Of a stretch of 6,476 bases of DNA, positions 4,234 to 6,476 are shown piece by piece. Made by a program: the position numbers and the translations under genes. The DNA is taken from positions 1-6,476 of the forward strand of contig JAABPT010000086.1 of assembly GCA_011391855.1 (NCBI GenBank), in the 5' to 3' direction. The notes beneath the pieces were generated by a model, which did no database searches, was not told the DNA's origin, and saw nothing but the letters and a program-made list of their open reading frames with translations. Within the stretch, counting starts at the first letter, position 1. Every line of letters begins with the position of its first letter. The DNA is from Burkholderiales bacterium. Its GTDB lineage: Bacteria; Pseudomonadota; Gammaproteobacteria; Burkholderiales; Burkholderiaceae_C.

Positions 4234-6476
4234 ATGCTGAGCCCCACGCTCGTCATCGGCACCTCGCTGGCCTACCTGCTGCTGCTGTTCGCGGTCGCGG
4301 CCTGGGGCGACCGGCGGGCGGCGCAGGGGCGCAGCATCGTCGGCAATGCGTGGGCCTATGCGCTTTCCATGGCCGTGTACTGCACGGCGTGGACCTATTT
4401 CGGCAGCGTCGGCCGCGCCGCGGCCTCGGGCGTGTGGTTCCTGCCCATCTACCTGGGCCCCACGCTGGCCATGGTGCTGGCCTGGACCGTGCTGCGCAAG
4501 ATGATCCGCATCGCGCGCCGCTACCGCATCACGTCCATTGCCGACTTCGTGGCCAGCCGCTATGGCAAGAGCCCGCTGCTGGCCGGTCTGGTGACGCTGA
4601 TCACGGTGGTGGGCATCGTGCCGTATATCGCGCTGCAGCTCAAAGCCATCGCCACCGGCTATGCGCTGATGACCACCGCCCCCGGCACCGCCGTTGCGGC
4701 GCAGGCCGCGTGGTGGCAGGACAGCACCTTCTACGCCGCACTGCTGCTGGCCGGCTTCACCATGATGTTCGGCACCCGGCACCTGGACAGCACCGAGCGC
4801 CATGAAGGCATGGTGGCGGCCATCGCATTCGAATCGGTGGTCAAGCTGCTGGCCTTCATGGCCGTGGGCGCCTTCGTCACCTGGGGCATGTTCGGCGGCC
4901 TGGCCGACCTGTTCGCGCGCGTGGACGCGGTGCCCGAACTCAAGGCACTGCTCACGCTGGGCCAGGGCCAGACCTTCGCCTACGAGCAGTGGTTTGCGCT
5001 CACCATCCTGTCGATGCTTTCAGTGATCTTCCTGCCGCGGCAGTTCCAGGTCATCGTGGTGGAAAACGTCGACGAGCGCCACCTCAAGCGCGCGGCCTGG
5101 GTCTTTCCGCTGTACCTGCTGCTCATCAACCTGTTCGTACTGCCCATCGCCTTCGGCGGGCTGCTGCATTTCGGCGCCGGCAGCGCCAATGCCGACGCCT
5201 TCGTCATTTCGCTGCCGCTGGCGCAGGGCGCGCAGACGCTGGCGCTGGCAGCCTTCATCGGCGGGCTTTCGGCGGCCACCGGCATGATCATCGTGGAGGC
5301 GATTGCCGTTTCCACCATGGTCTGCAACGACCTCGTGATGCCGGTGCTGCTGCGCATCGGCCGCCTGCACCTGGGTGGGCGCGGCGACCTCACCGGCGTG
5401 CTGCTGGGCGTGCGGCGCGGCGCCATCCTGGGCGTGCTGCTGCTGGGCTACGCCTATTTCCACCTGGCGGGCGAGGCCTATGCGCTGGTCAGCATCGGCC
5501 TCATCAGCTTCGCCGCGGTCGCGCAGTTCGCACCGGCGGCTTTAGGCGGCATGTACTGGAAGGGCGGCACGCAGCGCGGCGCCCTGGCCGGGCTGGCGGC
5601 GGGTTTCGTGCTCTGGGCCTACACGCTGATGCTGCCTTCCATCGCCAAGTCGGGCTGGCTGCCCGATGCCTTCCTCCTGCAGGGCATCTTCGGGCTGGAA
5701 CTGCTGCGGCCCGAAGCGCTGTTCGGCCTGCACGGGCTGGACAACCTGACGCATTCGCTGTTCTGGAGCCTGCTGGCCAACGTGGGCGCCTACGTGGGCG
5801 TCTCGCTGTGGCGCGCGCCTTCGGCACGCGAGGCCAGCCAGGCGGCGCTGTTCGTGGACGTGAGCGACGCCGTGCAGACGGGACCGGCCTTCTGGCGCGG
5901 CCGCGCCGCGGTGGCCGACCTGCTGCCGCTGGCGGGGCGCTTCCTCGGCGAGACGCGCGCGCAGCAGCTCTTCGAGGAATATGCGCAACGTGCCGGCGCC
6001 GCGCGCGTGGCCGACATCCGCGCCGACGCGCAACTGGTGCAGTTCGTGGAAACGCAGCTGGCCGGCGCCATCGGCAGCGCTTCGGCGCGCGTGATGGTGG
6101 CCTCGGTGGTGCAGGAGGAGCCGCTCGCGCTGGACGACGTGATGCGCATCCTGGACGAGGCGACGCAGTTGCGCGCCTATTCGCGCGCGCTGGAAGAGCA
6201 GTCGGCGTCGCTGCGCCGCGCCACCGCCGAACTGCGCGCCGCGAACGAGCAGCTCAAGAGCCTGGACCGGCTGAAGGACGACTTCATGAGCAGCGTCACA
6301 CACGAGCTGCGTACGCCGCTGACCAGTATCCGCGCCTTGGCCGAGCTGATGGCCGACGACCCGCAGATGGACGTGGCGCAGCGCCAGCAGTTCCTGGGCA
6401 TCGTGGTGGCCGAGACCGAGCGCCTGAGCCGCCTGGTCAACCAGGTGCTCGACCTGGCCAAGATCGAGTCCGGCCA
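4234..6476 (+). CDS. SLC5-domain sensor histidine kinase, CbrA/CrbS-like, 3' end missing
   Basis: The frame is open from ATG 4234 to the window end: 747 residues visible. Domains in order: an SSS/SLC5 transporter domain of about 13 helices (about 5-525); a STAC domain (about 555-628) with the signature LAGAIGSASARVMVASV; a coiled-coil linker (about 645-682); and the HisKA box FMSSVTHELRTPLTSIRALAE, with phospho-acceptor H690, then E691 and T694 of the E-x-x-T motif. The ATP-binding domain and anything after it are cut off. Relatives (CbrA, CrbS/MxtR) sit in the inner membrane, sense or carry nutrients such as histidine or acetate, and phosphorylate a response regulator controlling carbon use. 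There is no PAS domain, and the Na2-site hydroxyls are replaced by G350-M351. The ribosome binding site is weak, which suits translational coupling. Class call strong; substrate and exact orthology uncertain. Confidence 0.93.
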   Translation, partial: MLSPTLVIGTSLAYLLLLFAVAAWGDRRAAQGRSIVGNAWAYALSMAVYCTAWTYFGSVGRAAASGVWFLPIYLGPTLAMVLAWTVLRKMIRIARRYRITSIADFVASRYGKSPLLAGLVTLITVVGIVPYIALQLKAIATGYALMTTAPGTAVAAQAAWWQDSTFYAALLLAGFTMMFGTRHLDSTERHEGMVAAIAFESVVKLLAFMAVGAFVTWGMFGGLADLFARVDAVPELKALLTLGQGQTFAYEQWFALTILSMLSVIFLPRQFQVIVVENVDERHLKRAAWVFPLYLLLINLFVLPIAFGGLLHFGAGSANADAFVISLPLAQGAQTLALAAFIGGLSAATGMIIVEAIAVSTMVCNDLVMPVLLRIGRLHLGGRGDLTGVLLGVRRGAILGVLLLGYAYFHLAGEAYALVSIGLISFAAVAQFAPAALGGMYWKGGTQRGALAGLAAGFVLWAYTLMLPSIAKSGWLPDAFLLQGIFGLELLRPEALFGLHGLDNLTHSLFWSLLANVGAYVGVSLWRAPSAREASQAALFVDVSDAVQTGPAFWRGRAAVADLLPLAGRFLGETRAQQLFEEYAQRAGAARVADIRADAQLVQFVETQLAGAIGSASARVMVASVVQEEPLALDDVMRILDEATQLRAYSRALEEQSASLRRATAELRAANEQLKSLDRLKDDFMSSVTHELRTPLTSIRALAELMADDPQMDVAQRQQFLGIVVAETERLSRLVNQVLDLAKIESG

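Noticed and set aside
5542..6303. Open frame of 253 codons on the minus strand within the kinase gene
   Set aside because: It is antisense to the SLC5-STAC part of the kinase, with a biased composition and no recognisable motif; a shadow of codon bias.
4234..6476. Possible frameshift or broken kinase, since no stop codon is seen
   Set aside because: Reading codon by codon from ATG 4234 gives an uninterrupted frame with domains in the expected order; the gene simply continues past the window edge.
1..6476. CRISPR arrays, tRNA or rRNA genes, insertion sequences, attachment sites
   Set aside because: None was seen: no regularly spaced repeats, no transposase or integrase motifs and no tRNA-like cloverleaf by eye.

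Overview
The window is high-GC and densely coding. Every gene lies on the + strand, intergenic gaps are short and stop/start codons often overlap. Codon use strongly favours G or C at third positions. Together with the protein families present, this suggests a betaproteobacterium of the order Burkholderiales, probably Comamonadaceae. That placement is inferred from general sequence character, not from a marker gene.

Region 1 (about 1-1270) is a housekeeping cluster: the 3' part of a YbaK/EbsC-type aminoacyl-tRNA deacylase gene, then a small four-cysteine DUF1289 protein whose start overlaps the deacylase stop, then a DsbA-fold protein of the 2-hydroxychromene-2-carboxylate isomerase family. 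Region 2 (1271-1496) is a 226-base non-coding stretch with a nested inverted repeat. It probably holds the control region for the next pair.

Region 3 (1497-3563) is a two-gene transporter unit: an 84-residue two-helix small subunit (DUF4212 type) followed after six bases by a 601-residue sodium:solute symporter of the subfamily that pairs with DUF4212 and is usually linked to acetate or other short carboxylates. Region 4 (3564-3669) is a short gap with a GC-rich hairpin, a 12-base perfect palindrome and a strong intrinsic terminator.

Region 5 (3670-6476) holds three closely packed genes: an unrecognised 118-residue two-helix membrane protein, a 65-residue two-helix protein whose start overlaps the previous stop, and a large sensor kinase that runs off the window. 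The kinase has a sodium:solute symporter (SLC5) domain, a STAC domain, a coiled coil and a histidine phosphotransfer box. This is the CbrA/CrbS (MxtR) class of transporter-fused sensors.

A plausible joint role is carboxylate (for example acetate) uptake by the symporter, with the SLC5-domain kinase sensing the same or a related nutrient and regulating genes through a response regulator expected just beyond the window. The best points for a second look are: an EF-hand-like calcium-binding loop in an enlarged external loop of the symporter; loss of the Na2-site hydroxyl residues in the kinase's transporter domain; the absence of a PAS domain between STAC and the kinase core; a small membrane protein apparently dedicated to each of the two SLC5 proteins; and a strong terminator that transcripts of the kinase unit apparently have to cross. 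I did not find a clearly novel defence, mobile or RNA system.
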